Shown here piece after piece: positions 37,174-45,513 of a DNA stretch of 64,000 nucleotides. The position numbers and the translations under genes were made by a program. The notes below the pieces were generated by a model that worked only from the letters and a program-made list of their open reading frames with translations, did not search any database and was not told the origin of the DNA. The stretch lies in contig NC_015588.1 in assembly GCF_000215105.1 (NCBI RefSeq), positions 3,038,001 through 3,102,000 on the forward strand, given 5' to 3'. Positions within the stretch are counted from its first letter, which is position 1, and each line of letters begins with the position of its first letter. The DNA is from Isoptericola variabilis 225. GTDB taxonomy: Bacteria; Actinomycetota; Actinomycetes; Actinomycetales; Cellulomonadaceae.

Positions 37174-37836
37174 TCAGGGCAGGCGGTAGCCCGACCCGCG
37201 CACGGTCTGGATGCGGTCGGCGCCCAGCTTCTTGCGCAGGTAGCGCACGTAGACGTCGACGACGTTCGAGCCCGGGTCGAAGTCGTAGCCCCAGACGCGC
37301 GAGAGCAGCTGCTCGCGCGAGAGCACCTGGCCCGCGTGCCGCAGGAACACCTCGGCGAGCGCGAACTCGCGCGCCGACAGGTCGACGTCGCGCCCGTCCA
37401 CCGAGACGCGCCGCGCGGTGACGTCCATGCGCAGCCCGCCGCGCTCGAGCACCGCGTCGTCCGCCGCGCGCGACGCCGGGTCGCGCAGCCGCAGGCGGAT
37501 CCGCGCGAGCAGCTCCTCGAAGCCGAACGGCTTGGACATGTAGTCGTCGGCCCCGCCCTGCAGCCCGGCCACCCGGTCGGAGATCGAGTCGCGCGCGGTC
37601 AGGATGATCACCGGCATCGTCGATCCGACGTCGCGCAGCCGCGCCAGGACCTGGAACCCGTCCAGGTCCGGCAGCCCGATGTCGAGCACCATGAGGTCGA
37701 ACTCGTCGCTGATCGCGTGCTGCAGCGCCGTGCGTCCGTCGGCGACCACCGTCGGCACGAACCCGTGCGCCCGCAGGCCCTTCTGCACGAACTGCGCGAT
37801 GCGCGCCTCGTCCTCCGCCACGAGGATGCGGTTCAT
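37174..37836 (-). CDS. OmpR/PhoB-family response regulator
   Basis: A 220-residue regulator. The receiver domain has acidic residues at VAEDEARIA, phospho-acceptor Asp52 in VLDIGLPDLDG and Lys in DYMSKPFGFEEL. The winged-helix domain has SAREFALAEVFLRHAGQVLSR and VDVYVRYLRKKLG and ends GSGYRLP. Its ATG overlaps the kinase stop (ATGA at 37833-37836), so the two are translationally coupled. Confidence 0.94.
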   Translation of the reverse strand: MNRILVAEDEARIAQFVQKGLRAHGFVPTVVADGRTALQHAISDEFDLMVLDIGLPDLDGFQVLARLRDVGSTMPVIILTARDSISDRVAGLQGGADDYMSKPFGFEELLARIRLRLRDPASRAADDAVLERGGLRMDVTARRVSVDGRDVDLSAREFALAEVFLRHAGQVLSREQLLSRVWGYDFDPGSNVVDVYVRYLRKKLGADRIQTVRGSGYRLP

Positions 37837-39320
37837 CGTTCCTCCTGCCCGTCGTCGGTCGCCCCGTCGTGCCCGACGGCGGTGCCGCCGTCCCCGTCCG
37901 CGGGCCACTCGAGCGTCACGCGCAGCCCGCGGTCCGCGCCGTCGGTCGCGGTGACGTCGCCGCCGTGCCCCTGCGCGATCGCCCGCACGATCGCCAGGCC
38001 CAGCCCCGACCCGGGCCTGCCCGCCGCGCCGTCCGCGCGCGCGAACCGCTCGAAGATGCGGGCCCGGTCCTCGGGTGGGACGCCGGGACCCTCGTCGCGC
38101 ACCCAGACCCGCGCGACGCCGTCGGACACCTCGCTGCCGACCGCGACCACGGTGCCCGGCGCGGAGAACTTCACCGCGTTGTCCGCGAGCTGCAGGCCCG
38201 CCTGCGTCAGCCGCTGCACGTCGCCGAGCACCACGGCGTCGGCGCGCGCGTCGAGGCGCCACCGGCGGTCGCCCAGCGCGCTCGCCTTGTCGAGCAGCTC
38301 GTCCGTCAGCCGCCCCAGGTCGACGGGCGCGGGCGCGAGGAAGTCGGGGCGCTCGGCCTTCGCGAGCAGCACGAGGTCCTCGACGATGCGGCTCATGCGC
38401 GCGGTCTCGTCGAGCAGCAGGTCGCGGGTCTCGACGACGTCGCGCGGGTCGTCGGGGTCGATGAGCTCGAGGTGCCCGCGCAGCACCGTGAGCGGGGTGC
38501 GCAACTCGTGGCCGGCGTCGTCGAGGAACTGACGCTGGCCCTCGATCGCGCCCGCGAGCCGGTCGAGCATGGTGTTGAAGGTCCGGGCGAGCGCCGCGAC
38601 GTCGTCGTCGCCGCGGACGGGCGCCCGGCGGTGCAGGTCGGTCTCGCCGACCTGGCGTGCGGTGGCCGCGAGGAGCTCGAGCGGCCGCAGCACCCGGCCC
38701 ATGACGAGCCACGCCACGATGCCGACGAGCACGAGCACGACGGCGGCGACGAGAGTGAACGTACGCATCGTCTCGCGCTGCGCCTCGAGCGCCTCGCCGA
38801 GGTCGGCGGCGACGACGTACGCGCCCGTCTGCCCCGGGTCTCCCTCGACGCGCACGGGCACCACGACGACGTGCACGCGCCCCTCCCCGGTGTCGAGCCA
38901 GTCGTCGACGACCTCGCGCGCGTCCCCCGGCACGCCGGCGACGAACTGCCGCAGGGCGGCGTCGTCCGCGAGGGTGCGCGCCGACGCCGGCGAGTACAGG
39001 CGCGGCTCGCCGGCGAGGAACGTCACGAGCATCTCGTGGTCGCTCGGGACGTTGCGCTCGATCGCGACGCGCAGCAGCTGCTCGACGCCGGTGAAGGGCT
39101 CGCCCGTGTCGGGGTCGATCCCGAGATCGGCCAGTCGCCGGAACTCCTCCACCTCCTGGGCGAGGTCGCGGTCGACCTGCTCGACGACGACGCGCCGCTG
39201 GATCGCGTGCGTGAGCAGCCCGGTCGCCAGAAGGCCGAGGGTCGTCATCGCGAGGACGGAGACCACGACCTTGGTCCGCACGGACCACCGCGTCAGAGGA
39301 CCGGGGCGTCGCTCGCTCAC
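37833..39320 (-). CDS. Membrane sensor histidine kinase
   Basis: A 495-residue kinase from the GTG at 39318-39320. It has a membrane helix at about 18-38, an extracytoplasmic sensor loop (about 40-180), a second helix (TLVAAVVLVLVGIVAWLVMG), a HAMP domain, the phospho-acceptor His in DDAGHELRTPLTVL (about residue 270), and an HATPase domain with DNAVKFSAPG, DEGPGVP and GSGLGLAIV. It overlaps both the downstream regulator and the upstream phosphotransferase-fold gene by four bases. Confidence 0.93.
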   Translation of the reverse strand: MSERRPGPLTRWSVRTKVVVSVLAMTTLGLLATGLLTHAIQRRVVVEQVDRDLAQEVEEFRRLADLGIDPDTGEPFTGVEQLLRVAIERNVPSDHEMLVTFLAGEPRLYSPASARTLADDAALRQFVAGVPGDAREVVDDWLDTGEGRVHVVVVPVRVEGDPGQTGAYVVAADLGEALEAQRETMRTFTLVAAVVLVLVGIVAWLVMGRVLRPLELLAATARQVGETDLHRRAPVRGDDDVAALARTFNTMLDRLAGAIEGQRQFLDDAGHELRTPLTVLRGHLELIDPDDPRDVVETRDLLLDETARMSRIVEDLVLLAKAERPDFLAPAPVDLGRLTDELLDKASALGDRRWRLDARADAVVLGDVQRLTQAGLQLADNAVKFSAPGTVVAVGSEVSDGVARVWVRDEGPGVPPEDRARIFERFARADGAAGRPGSGLGLAIVRAIAQGHGGDVTATDGADRGLRVTLEWPADGDGGTAVGHDGATDDGQEER

Positions 39321-40513
39321 CGGGCCGGGTCCCCGTCGAGCCACTGCTCGACGGCGTCGAGCCGGCGCGTCGTCGCGGCCTCCCACCCCTGCTCCTGGAC
39401 CCGGTGGGGGCCGGTCGCCAGCGAGAGCAGCACGCCTGCCGTGCGGGCGCGCAGCTCCCCCGGGTCGACGGCGGTCGCGAACGTGCGCGCGTACTCGAGC
39501 GCGAGCAGGTGGAGGCGCGCCGAGTCCCAGCCGCGCAGGAGGGCGAGCGTCTCGAGGTGCGCGACGAGGCAGGCGAGGTCGTCCGCGCGCCGGCCCGGGC
39601 CGGCGGTGTCGACGTCGAGGAGCCCGGTGACGCGGCCCTCGTGCAGCAGGATCTGCGACTCGTAGAGGTCGCCGTGGGTCGGCTCGTCGCCGCGGATGCC
39701 GGCGATGCGGTGCTCGACGCCGTCCGCGAGCCGCGCCGCGCGGTCGGCCTCGGCCGGCAGCGCCGCGCCGATCACCGACGCGTAGTGCGTGGCGTGCTCG
39801 CTCCACGCGGTGCGGCGCGGCAGCTCGGTGACGCCGGCCGGAAGCCGGTCGAGCAGCGCGAGGATCTCCTGGGCCGTCGGGACGGGGTCGCCCCGCTGCA
39901 GCGCGACCCGCATCGAGTCGCCGGTGAGCGGCGCGAGCACGAGCAGCCCCTGGTCCGACCAGCCGAGCGGGCGCGGGACGGGCAGCCCGGCGTCGGCGAG
40001 CAGCGCGTGGCGCGCGTGCAGCTCGGCCACGCGCGAGGGGCGCACCACCTTGAGGAACACGCGCGCGCCGGGTGTCGACGCCTCGATCACCGCGCGACGC
40101 GTCGGGCGGTAGGCGCGCACGTCGAGCCGGACCGGGCCGCGCGACGCCTCGGACGCACCGAGGTCGGCGAGCAGCTCGGAGACGCTCTCCGGGTCGTACG
40201 CCAGGCGCAGGGCCGGCAGCTCCGGGTCCGACGGGAACATCCACACCGCGGCTGTGCGCTCGCCGTCGGCCATCTCGAGCACGCCCGGGGCGCGGGCGTC
40301 GCCCGGCCGGCCCACGCTCGCGCCGAGCGTGAGCCGCCGGACGCCGTCGGCCCAGCGGACGTCCGCCCGGTACGCGACCGTCGTCGAACGCCCCGGCCGA
40401 TGGTCGACCTGCTTGACCGACCAGTCGACCAGCTCGCCGCCCGCGGTCGTCACGGCCGCCGCGAGCAGCTCGCCCGCGTCGTCGCCGGTGAGCAGCGTCA
40501 GGTCGGAGGTCAC
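39317..40513 (-). CDS. Aminoglycoside-phosphotransferase-fold (maltokinase-like) protein
   Basis: A 398-residue protein from the GTG at 40511-40513, with GAGGG only two bases before it. The catalytic region is THGDLYESQIL with the metal-binding LLDVDTAGPG (about 300-325), as in APH and maltokinase-type kinases. The usual catalytic-loop asparagine (HGDxxxxN) is replaced by Gln, so activity is uncertain. It overlaps the histidine kinase start by four bases (GTGA). Coupling to a two-component system suggests a signalling or sugar-phosphorylation role, but the substrate is unknown. Confidence 0.75.
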   Translation of the reverse strand: MTSDLTLLTGDDAGELLAAAVTTAGGELVDWSVKQVDHRPGRSTTVAYRADVRWADGVRRLTLGASVGRPGDARAPGVLEMADGERTAAVWMFPSDPELPALRLAYDPESVSELLADLGASEASRGPVRLDVRAYRPTRRAVIEASTPGARVFLKVVRPSRVAELHARHALLADAGLPVPRPLGWSDQGLLVLAPLTGDSMRVALQRGDPVPTAQEILALLDRLPAGVTELPRRTAWSEHATHYASVIGAALPAEADRAARLADGVEHRIAGIRGDEPTHGDLYESQILLHEGRVTGLLDVDTAGPGRRADDLACLVAHLETLALLRGWDSARLHLLALEYARTFATAVDPGELRARTAGVLLSLATGPHRVQEQGWEAATTRRLDAVEQWLDGDPAR

Positions 40514-40607
40514 GCCCTCATTCTGACGAACGACGGCGGTGGGCGCCCCTCGCGGAGCGCTCACCGCCGTCGCACCGGCCGGAACAGTCACGGCGTCACC
40601 GCCGTCG

Positions 40608-40973
40608 TCACGGACTGTCCGCCGACGCGCCGCTGGCGACAGAGGAGCCGCTGTCGTCGAGCACGGGGGCCGGTGCGGGCGCCGGGCTGTCGGCCGAGGC
40701 GACGCTCTGGACCCGGACCTGTGCGGGGGCCGGGCTGTCGTTCGCCGACTCGTTCGGCGAGTCCGCCGACTCCGGGCTGTCGTCGACGGTCGGCGTCGGA
40801 GCCGGCGTCGGGCTCGACGTGCTGTCGGAGGCGTCGGCGACGAGCGTGACGGCGGTCGCCGCCTCGGGCGCCGGGGCGCGGTCGTTGAGGCTGATGGCGG
40901 CGGCCCCGGCGGCGCCCGCGCCCAGGAGCGCGGCCGTCCCTCCGACGATCCACCGCTTGCGTACGGGTCGCAT
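40608..40973 (-). CDS. Ser/Asp/Pro-rich membrane or secreted protein, paralog 1
   Basis: A 121-residue protein from the ATG at 40971-40973 with AAGGAGG before it. The N-terminus RKRWIVGGTAALLGAGAAGAAAISLNDRAPA is a signal or anchor. The rest is low-complexity Ser/Asp/Pro/Ala (SPESADSPNESA, VASADSPAPAPAP). The next upstream gene (41011-41400) shares the same layout and phrases, so they are tandem paralogs. It lies 94 bases upstream of the phosphotransferase-like gene. No known family. Confidence 0.72.
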   Translation of the reverse strand: MRPVRKRWIVGGTAALLGAGAAGAAAISLNDRAPAPEAATAVTLVADASDSTSSPTPAPTPTVDDSPESADSPNESANDSPAPAQVRVQSVASADSPAPAPAPVLDDSGSSVASGASADSP

Positions 40974-41010
40974 GTCGTCCTCCTTGGTCGGGCGGGTGGT
41001 GCGGGTGTGC

Positions 41011-41400
41011 TCAGTCGGCGCTGTCGGCCGAGGTGCCCGAGTCCGCGCTGGCGGCGCTGTCCGGGCTCGTGGGGCTGTCGGTGACCTCGAACGCACGCTG
41101 CTGCGCCGGCGCGGGCGAGTCCGCGGACTCGGCCGAGTCGACGGTGTCGACGGTGTCGGCCGAGTCGACGGTGTCGACGGCAGACTCGTTCGGGGAGTCG
41201 GCCGACTCGGGGCTGGTGTCGGCGACGGCGGTGCCGTTCGGCACGTCGCCGGCCGGCGACTGGCTGAGCGTCACCGCGGCGGCGGTCCGATCCGCCGGTG
41301 CGCGGTCGTTGAGGGCCACCGCGGAGGCGCTGACGGCACCGACCCCGAGGGCGGCTGCGGTTCCCACGACGATCCAGCGGTTGGTGACGGACGGCTTCAT
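41011..41400 (-). CDS. Ser/Asp/Pro-rich membrane or secreted protein, paralog 2
   Basis: A 129-residue protein. The N-terminal anchor TNRWIVVGTAAALGVGAVSASAVALNDRAPA aligns residue for residue with paralog 1 (RWIVxGTAA, LNDRAPA). The tail repeats Val/Asp/Ser (DTVDSADTVDTVDSAESADS) and shares SPESADSPNES. The DNA of the tail is repetitive, so copy number may vary between strains. It is first in the run of minus-strand genes leading to the two-component system, with three palindromes just upstream (41423-41510). Confidence 0.72.
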   Translation of the reverse strand: MKPSVTNRWIVVGTAAALGVGAVSASAVALNDRAPADRTAAAVTLSQSPAGDVPNGTAVADTSPESADSPNESAVDTVDSADTVDTVDSAESADSPAPAQQRAFEVTDSPTSPDSAASADSGTSADSAD

Positions 41401-41422
41401 GACTTCTCCCTGATCGGTCGAA

Positions 41423-41510
41423 CCGGTGGTTGTCCACCGGCCTGGTGATCACCAGCCTCCAGGGCGGACATGAGACGCCGAGGTGAACCGGATGAGAGCC
41501 CTCTCATCCG
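41423..41510. promoter_or_regulatory. Cluster of three palindromes in a divergent promoter region
   Basis: In order: CCGGTGG-ttgt-CCACCGG (41423-41440), CTGGTGATCACCAG (41442-41455) and CGGATGAGAG-cc-CTCTCATCCG (41489-41510), all perfect. They lie between the Ser/Asp-rich protein gene (minus) and a small plus-strand gene. They are candidate binding sites for the nearby two-component regulator or another factor. Confidence 0.65.
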
Positions 41511-41542
41511 CGTCCGGCCCGCCGTTTTGGCAGGATCGGCCC

Positions 41543-41830
41543 GTGCCCTCCTACCGCGTGAGCCTCGCCGTCGGGACGCTGCGCCCCGGCGTCGACCCGG
41601 CCGCCGTCCTGCCCGCCGCGGCCGACGCCGCACGCGAGCTCGCCACGGTCGAGACGTCCGACGTCGGGGTGGTGCGCGGGCAGGCCCGCATCACCGTGCG
41701 CTTCACCACGGACTCCGACGACGCCGCCCACGCGGTCGCCGACGCCGTGCGGGCACGGACCACGCGGCTCGCCGCGACGTCCGACGGCACGCTCACGCGG
41801 CGGTGGGGAGCGCGCTGGTACCCGGCGTGA
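41543..41830 (+). CDS. Small hypothetical protein
   Basis: A 95-residue protein from the GTG at 41543. Alternating strands and helices (YRVSLAVGTLRPG, ARITVRFTTDSDDAAHAVADAV) suggest a ferredoxin-like alpha/beta fold. There is no cysteine, signal or membrane segment. I do not recognise a family. Confidence 0.55.
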   Translation: MPSYRVSLAVGTLRPGVDPAAVLPAAADAARELATVETSDVGVVRGQARITVRFTTDSDDAAHAVADAVRARTTRLAATSDGTLTRRWGARWYPA

Positions 41831-41839
41831 GCTCGCCCG

Positions 41840-42046
41840 TCAGCGGAGCCGGCGGCCGACGACGATGCCGACGGCCACGCCGACCAGCAGCACGCCGACG
41901 GCTCCGACGGCGAGCGCCGTGAGCAGCAGCGGGTGCGGGCTCGGGACGAACGTCGTCTCGGACAGCGGCGCGTAGGCGAACCACCCGAAGGACGCTCGCC
42001 GTAGCGCCCGTCGAGAGACGCACGCGCGGCCGCAGGCGGAGGTCAC
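41840..42046 (-). CDS. Small membrane protein
   Basis: A 68-residue protein from the GTG at 42044-42046. After an Arg-rich N-terminus comes FGWFAYAPLSETTFVPS, a phrase common in small actinobacterial membrane proteins. One transmembrane helix follows (LLLTALAVGAVGVLLVGVAVGIVV) with an Arg tail. The initiation signal is weak, and the start or a 5' truncation is uncertain. It is divergent from pgi. Confidence 0.5.
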   Translation of the reverse strand: MTSACGRACVSRRALRRASFGWFAYAPLSETTFVPSPHPLLLTALAVGAVGVLLVGVAVGIVVGRRLR

Positions 42047-42108
42047 TACCGTAGGGACCGCCGTCGTACGCCCGCCGGCGCACCCGTCCGCACGAAGGAA
42101 GAGCAGGC

Positions 42109-43818
42109 ATGACCACTCCGCCCGTCGACGCGACCACGACCCCGGCCTGGGGCGAGCTCCACACGCACTACCAGGAGTTCCGCGGGGACCTGCGCGGCTG
42201 GTTCGCCGCCGACCCGGGCCGGGCCGAGCGGCTGAGCCACACCGCGGGCGACCTGTTCGTGGACCTGTCCAAGAACCTCGTCACGGACGAGACGCTCGAG
42301 CTGCTGGTCCGCCTCGCGCACGAGGTGAACCTTCCCGAGCGCATCGAGGCCATGTTCACGGGCGAGCACATCAACGTCACCGAGGACCGCGCCGTCCTGC
42401 ACACGGCGCTGCGCCGCGCGCCGGGCACCGAGCCGCGGCTCGTCGTCGACGGCCAGGACGTCGACGCCGACGTCGCGCGCGAGCTGGAGAAGATGTCGGC
42501 ATTTGCCGAGCAGGTGCGCTCGGGCGAGTGGACCGGCGTCACGGCCAAGCCGGTGCGCACGGTCGTCAACATCGGGATCGGGGGGTCGGACCTCGGCCCC
42601 GTCATGGTCTACGAGGCGCTCAAGCCCTACCTCAAGGAGGGCCTCGAGGTCCGCTTCGTCTCCAATATCGACCCGACCGACGTCGCGCAGAAGACGGCCG
42701 ACCTCGACCCCGAGACCACGCTCTTCATCGTCGCGTCGAAGACGTTCGGCACCCTCGAGACGCTGACCAACGCGCGGCTCGCGCGGGCCTGGCTGTGGGA
42801 GCGGCTCATCGCCGCGGGCGCGATCGACGACGACGACGACGCGAAGCAGGCGGCCGTGCGGGCGCACTTCGTCGCGGTGTCCACGGCGCTCGACAAGGTC
42901 GAGGCGTTCGGGATCGACCCGGCCAACGCGTTCGGGTTCTGGGACTGGGTCGGCGGGCGCTACTCGGTCGACTCGACGATCGGCACCTCGCTCGCGATCG
43001 CGTTCGGGCCCGACGCGTTCCGCGAGCTGCTCGCCGGCTTCCGCACGATCGACGAGCACTTCCGCACCCAGCCGTTCGAGTCCAACGTGCCCGTCCTCAT
43101 GGGCCTGCTCAACGTCTGGTACACGAACTTCCTCGGCGCCCACACCCACGCCGTGCTGCCCTACGCGCAGCAGCTCAGCCGGTTCCCGGCCTACCTGCAG
43201 CAGCTGACGATGGAGTCCAACGGCAAGTCGGTCCGCTGGGACGGCTCGCCCGTGACGACGCAGACCGGCGAGGTGTTCTGGGGCGAGCCCGGCACCAACG
43301 GCCAGCACGCGTTCTACCAGCTCATCCACCAGGGCACGCGGCTCATCCCGGCCGACTTCATCGCCGTCGCGACGCCGGCCTACCCGCTGACCGACGTCGA
43401 GGGCGACGGCAAGGCGGTCCAGCCGGGCGCCGACGTGCACGAGCTGTTCCTCGCCAACTTCTTCGCCCAGACGAAGGCGCTGGCGTTCGGCAAGACGGCG
43501 GACGAGGTCCGCGCCGAGGGCACGCCCGAGGAGATCGTGCCCGCGCGCGTGTTCTCGGGGAACCGGCCGACGACGTCGATCATGGCGCCCGCCCTCACGC
43601 CGTCGGTCGTGGGTCAGCTCGTCGCGCTGTACGAGCACATCACGTTCGTGCAGGGCGTCGTGTGGGGCATCGACTCGTTCGACCAGTGGGGCGTCGAGCT
43701 GGGCAAGAAGCTCGCGCTCGAGATCGCGCCCGCGGTGTCGGGCGACGACGCCGCGCTCGAGGCGCAGGACTCCTCGACCGCCGCGCTCATCCGCTACTAC
43801 CGCACGCATCGCGGGTAG
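42109..43818 (+). CDS. pgi: Glucose-6-phosphate isomerase
   Basis: A 569-residue enzyme interconverting glucose-6-phosphate and fructose-6-phosphate. Family blocks are present: [20 protein letters not shown] (about 147-166), [33 protein letters not shown], the [12 protein letters not shown] stretch, and the C-terminal [11 protein letters not shown]. The length is that of long bacterial Pgi. It stands alone with AAGGAAGAG ahead of the ATG. Confidence 0.97.
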   Translation: MTTPPVDATTTPAWGELHTHYQEFRGDLRGWFAADPGRAERLSHTAGDLFVDLSKNLVTDETLELLVRLAHEVNLPERIEAMFTGEHINVTEDRAVLHTALRRAPGTEPRLVVDGQDVDADVARELEKMSAFAEQVRSGEWTGVTAKPVRTVVNIGIGGSDLGPVMVYEALKPYLKEGLEVRFVSNIDPTDVAQKTADLDPETTLFIVASKTFGTLETLTNARLARAWLWERLIAAGAIDDDDDAKQAAVRAHFVAVSTALDKVEAFGIDPANAFGFWDWVGGRYSVDSTIGTSLAIAFGPDAFRELLAGFRTIDEHFRTQPFESNVPVLMGLLNVWYTNFLGAHTHAVLPYAQQLSRFPAYLQQLTMESNGKSVRWDGSPVTTQTGEVFWGEPGTNGQHAFYQLIHQGTRLIPADFIAVATPAYPLTDVEGDGKAVQPGADVHELFLANFFAQTKALAFGKTADEVRAEGTPEEIVPARVFSGNRPTTSIMAPALTPSVVGQLVALYEHITFVQGVVWGIDSFDQWGVELGKKLALEIAPAVSGDDAALEAQDSSTAALIRYYRTHRG

Positions 43819-43960
43819 TTCTCGCGGGCCGGTGGTCGGCGCGTAGAGGAGGCGCACGACGCCGGTCGGGTAGGCCGGGTAGACCGCCGTCGGGCCGGGA
43901 ACTCGTCGCCGGTGTGGACACCGGCGGGCCGGTGAGCGCGCCGATCCCTAGGATCGGGCC

Positions 43961-45088
43961 ATGGCGTCACTGGACCCGAAGGCGATTCTGGCCGGACGCA
44001 CGCTCGGCCGCCCGTCGGTGGGGGCGATCCTCACGATCGCGGTCTCGTCGCTGGCGCTCCTGGTGGTGCTCGGCTACATGGCGCTCGACGACGGCCCCTC
44101 GTTCGCGGGAGCGTTCGTCCTGGCGATGCTCCCCCTGCCGCTGCTCCTCGCCGGCGTGCTCGCGCTCGACCGCCTCGAGCCCGAGCCTCCGGACGCGCTG
44201 CTCCTGGCGTTCCTGTGGGGCGCGGGCATCTCGGTGCTGCTTGCGATGGTGCTCAACACCGCCGGCCTGCTGCTCGTGTGGGCGCCGCTGCTCGGCGACG
44301 ACCAGGGCTTCTACCTCACCGCGACGGTCGTGGCGCCCGTCGTCGAGGAGACGCTCAAGGGTCTCGTGCTGTTCGGCTTCCTGTGGTTCCGGCGTCATGA
44401 GCTCAACGGCCCGACGGACGGCATCATCTACGGCTCGATGGTCGGGCTCGGCTTCGCCACGGTCGAGAACATCAGCTACTACATGGCCGCCAGCCCGGAG
44501 GCGGTCGCCGGCACGTTCGTGCTGCGCGGCATCATCACGCCGCTCGTGCACCCGCTGTGCACGTCGCTCACCGGCATCGGGGTCGCCGCGGCGGCCATGC
44601 GGGAGCGGGGCGGAAGCCGGCTCGGGCCCGCGCACGCCGGCCTCGTCGGGGCCATCGCGCTGCACGCCGTGTGGAACGGGATGACGATCTTCGGGCTGGC
44701 GGGGGTCGCGATCGCCTACGCGATCGGGTTCGTGGTGCTGCTGGTGCTGCTCGCCGTCGTGCACGCGGACCGACGCCGCATCGTCGGCCTCATCGGTAGG
44801 TACCTGCAGCAGTACGCGGGCACAGGCGTCGTCACCGAGGCGGACCTGCGCATGCTCTCGAGCCTCGCCGGCCGCCGCCAGGCGCGCCGCTGGGCGGGCG
44901 AGACCCTCGGCCGCGGACCCCAGCGCGCGATGCGCGACTACCAGCAGGCCGCCACCGAGCTCGCGATGCTCCACCGCCGCTACGAGCGGGGGCTCGTCGA
45001 GCAGACCGACTTCGAGCGCCGGCGCCAGGACCTCGTGCTGCTCATGCACGTGGCGCGGCAGGTGTTCCTCCGGCGCCGCCCCGCCTGA
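43961..45088 (+). CDS. PrsW-family intramembrane metalloprotease
   Basis: A 375-residue integral membrane protein with about eight helices. It carries the PrsW glutamate motif APVVEETLKGLVLF (about 123-136), a second acidic site NGPTDGIIYGSMVGLGFATVEN, and conserved histidines (LVHPLCTSL, ALHAVWNGM). The soluble C-terminal tail is Arg-rich. PrsW proteases cleave anti-sigma factors in other bacteria; the target here is unknown. A long hairpin begins four bases after the stop. Confidence 0.88.
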   Translation: MASLDPKAILAGRTLGRPSVGAILTIAVSSLALLVVLGYMALDDGPSFAGAFVLAMLPLPLLLAGVLALDRLEPEPPDALLLAFLWGAGISVLLAMVLNTAGLLLVWAPLLGDDQGFYLTATVVAPVVEETLKGLVLFGFLWFRRHELNGPTDGIIYGSMVGLGFATVENISYYMAASPEAVAGTFVLRGIITPLVHPLCTSLTGIGVAAAAMRERGGSRLGPAHAGLVGAIALHAVWNGMTIFGLAGVAIAYAIGFVVLLVLLAVVHADRRRIVGLIGRYLQQYAGTGVVTEADLRMLSSLAGRRQARRWAGETLGRGPQRAMRDYQQAATELAMLHRRYERGLVEQTDFERRRQDLVLLMHVARQVFLRRRPA

Positions 45089-45091
45089 CCA

Positions 45092-45135
45092 GTGTCAGAA
45101 GGCTGGTGGGTTCTGGCCCACCAGGTTTCTGACAC
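45092..45135. repeat. Long hairpin after the PrsW gene
   Basis: GTGTCAGAA-gg-CTGGTGGG, a six-base loop, CCCACCAG-gt-TTCTGACAC: 17 paired bases with one two-base internal bulge on each side. It starts four bases after the stop and has no T-run. It is built like the element after grpE (6531-6599), though the arms differ. It may act as a terminator or transcript-end stabiliser, or be a small palindromic repeat. Confidence 0.82.
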
Positions 45136-45157
45136 GAGGCGCTCAAGACCGGCACGG

Positions 45158-45440
45158 GTGCTCCCGCCCCGGGGCAGCTCGGTCGCGCGTACGACGTTCG
45201 CCGTCCGCTCGAGCCACGCGCGCGGCGGACGGACGACGTCGCCGGCGAAGATCGAGAACCCGGAGGGTGTCTCGACCCGGCGGCCGAGCTGCGCGGGCGG
45301 GATGGCGGCATTGGCGCGATACATGCGTATCGACGACGCGATCGTCTCCGTGAGCCAGTAGAGCGTGACGTTCGTGAGGATCTCGTCCTTGGTGAAGCGC
45401 CGCTCGACGTCGCCGTCGCAGTCGCTCCACGACCACCCGG
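45158..45440 (-). pseudogene. Remnant of an epoxide hydrolase (C-terminal part)
   Basis: On the minus strand from about 45440, the translation includes WSDCDGDVERRFTKDEIL, TLYWLTETIASSIRMYR and WLERTANVVRATELPRGG. These are C-terminal blocks of the epoxide hydrolase family (alpha/beta hydrolase with an EHN domain). The N-terminal two thirds, with the nucleophile, are missing. The expected catalytic HFAAxEEP after PRGG is replaced by unrelated sequence leading into the hairpin at 45092-45135. No start codon or ribosome site is present. Confidence 0.72.
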
Positions 45441-45513
45441 CGTCAAGGTGTACGGCTCGGGAGTGCTCGCCACGCCACGCACTGTACTCACCGGCTGCGT
45501 GGAGCTGACACCG

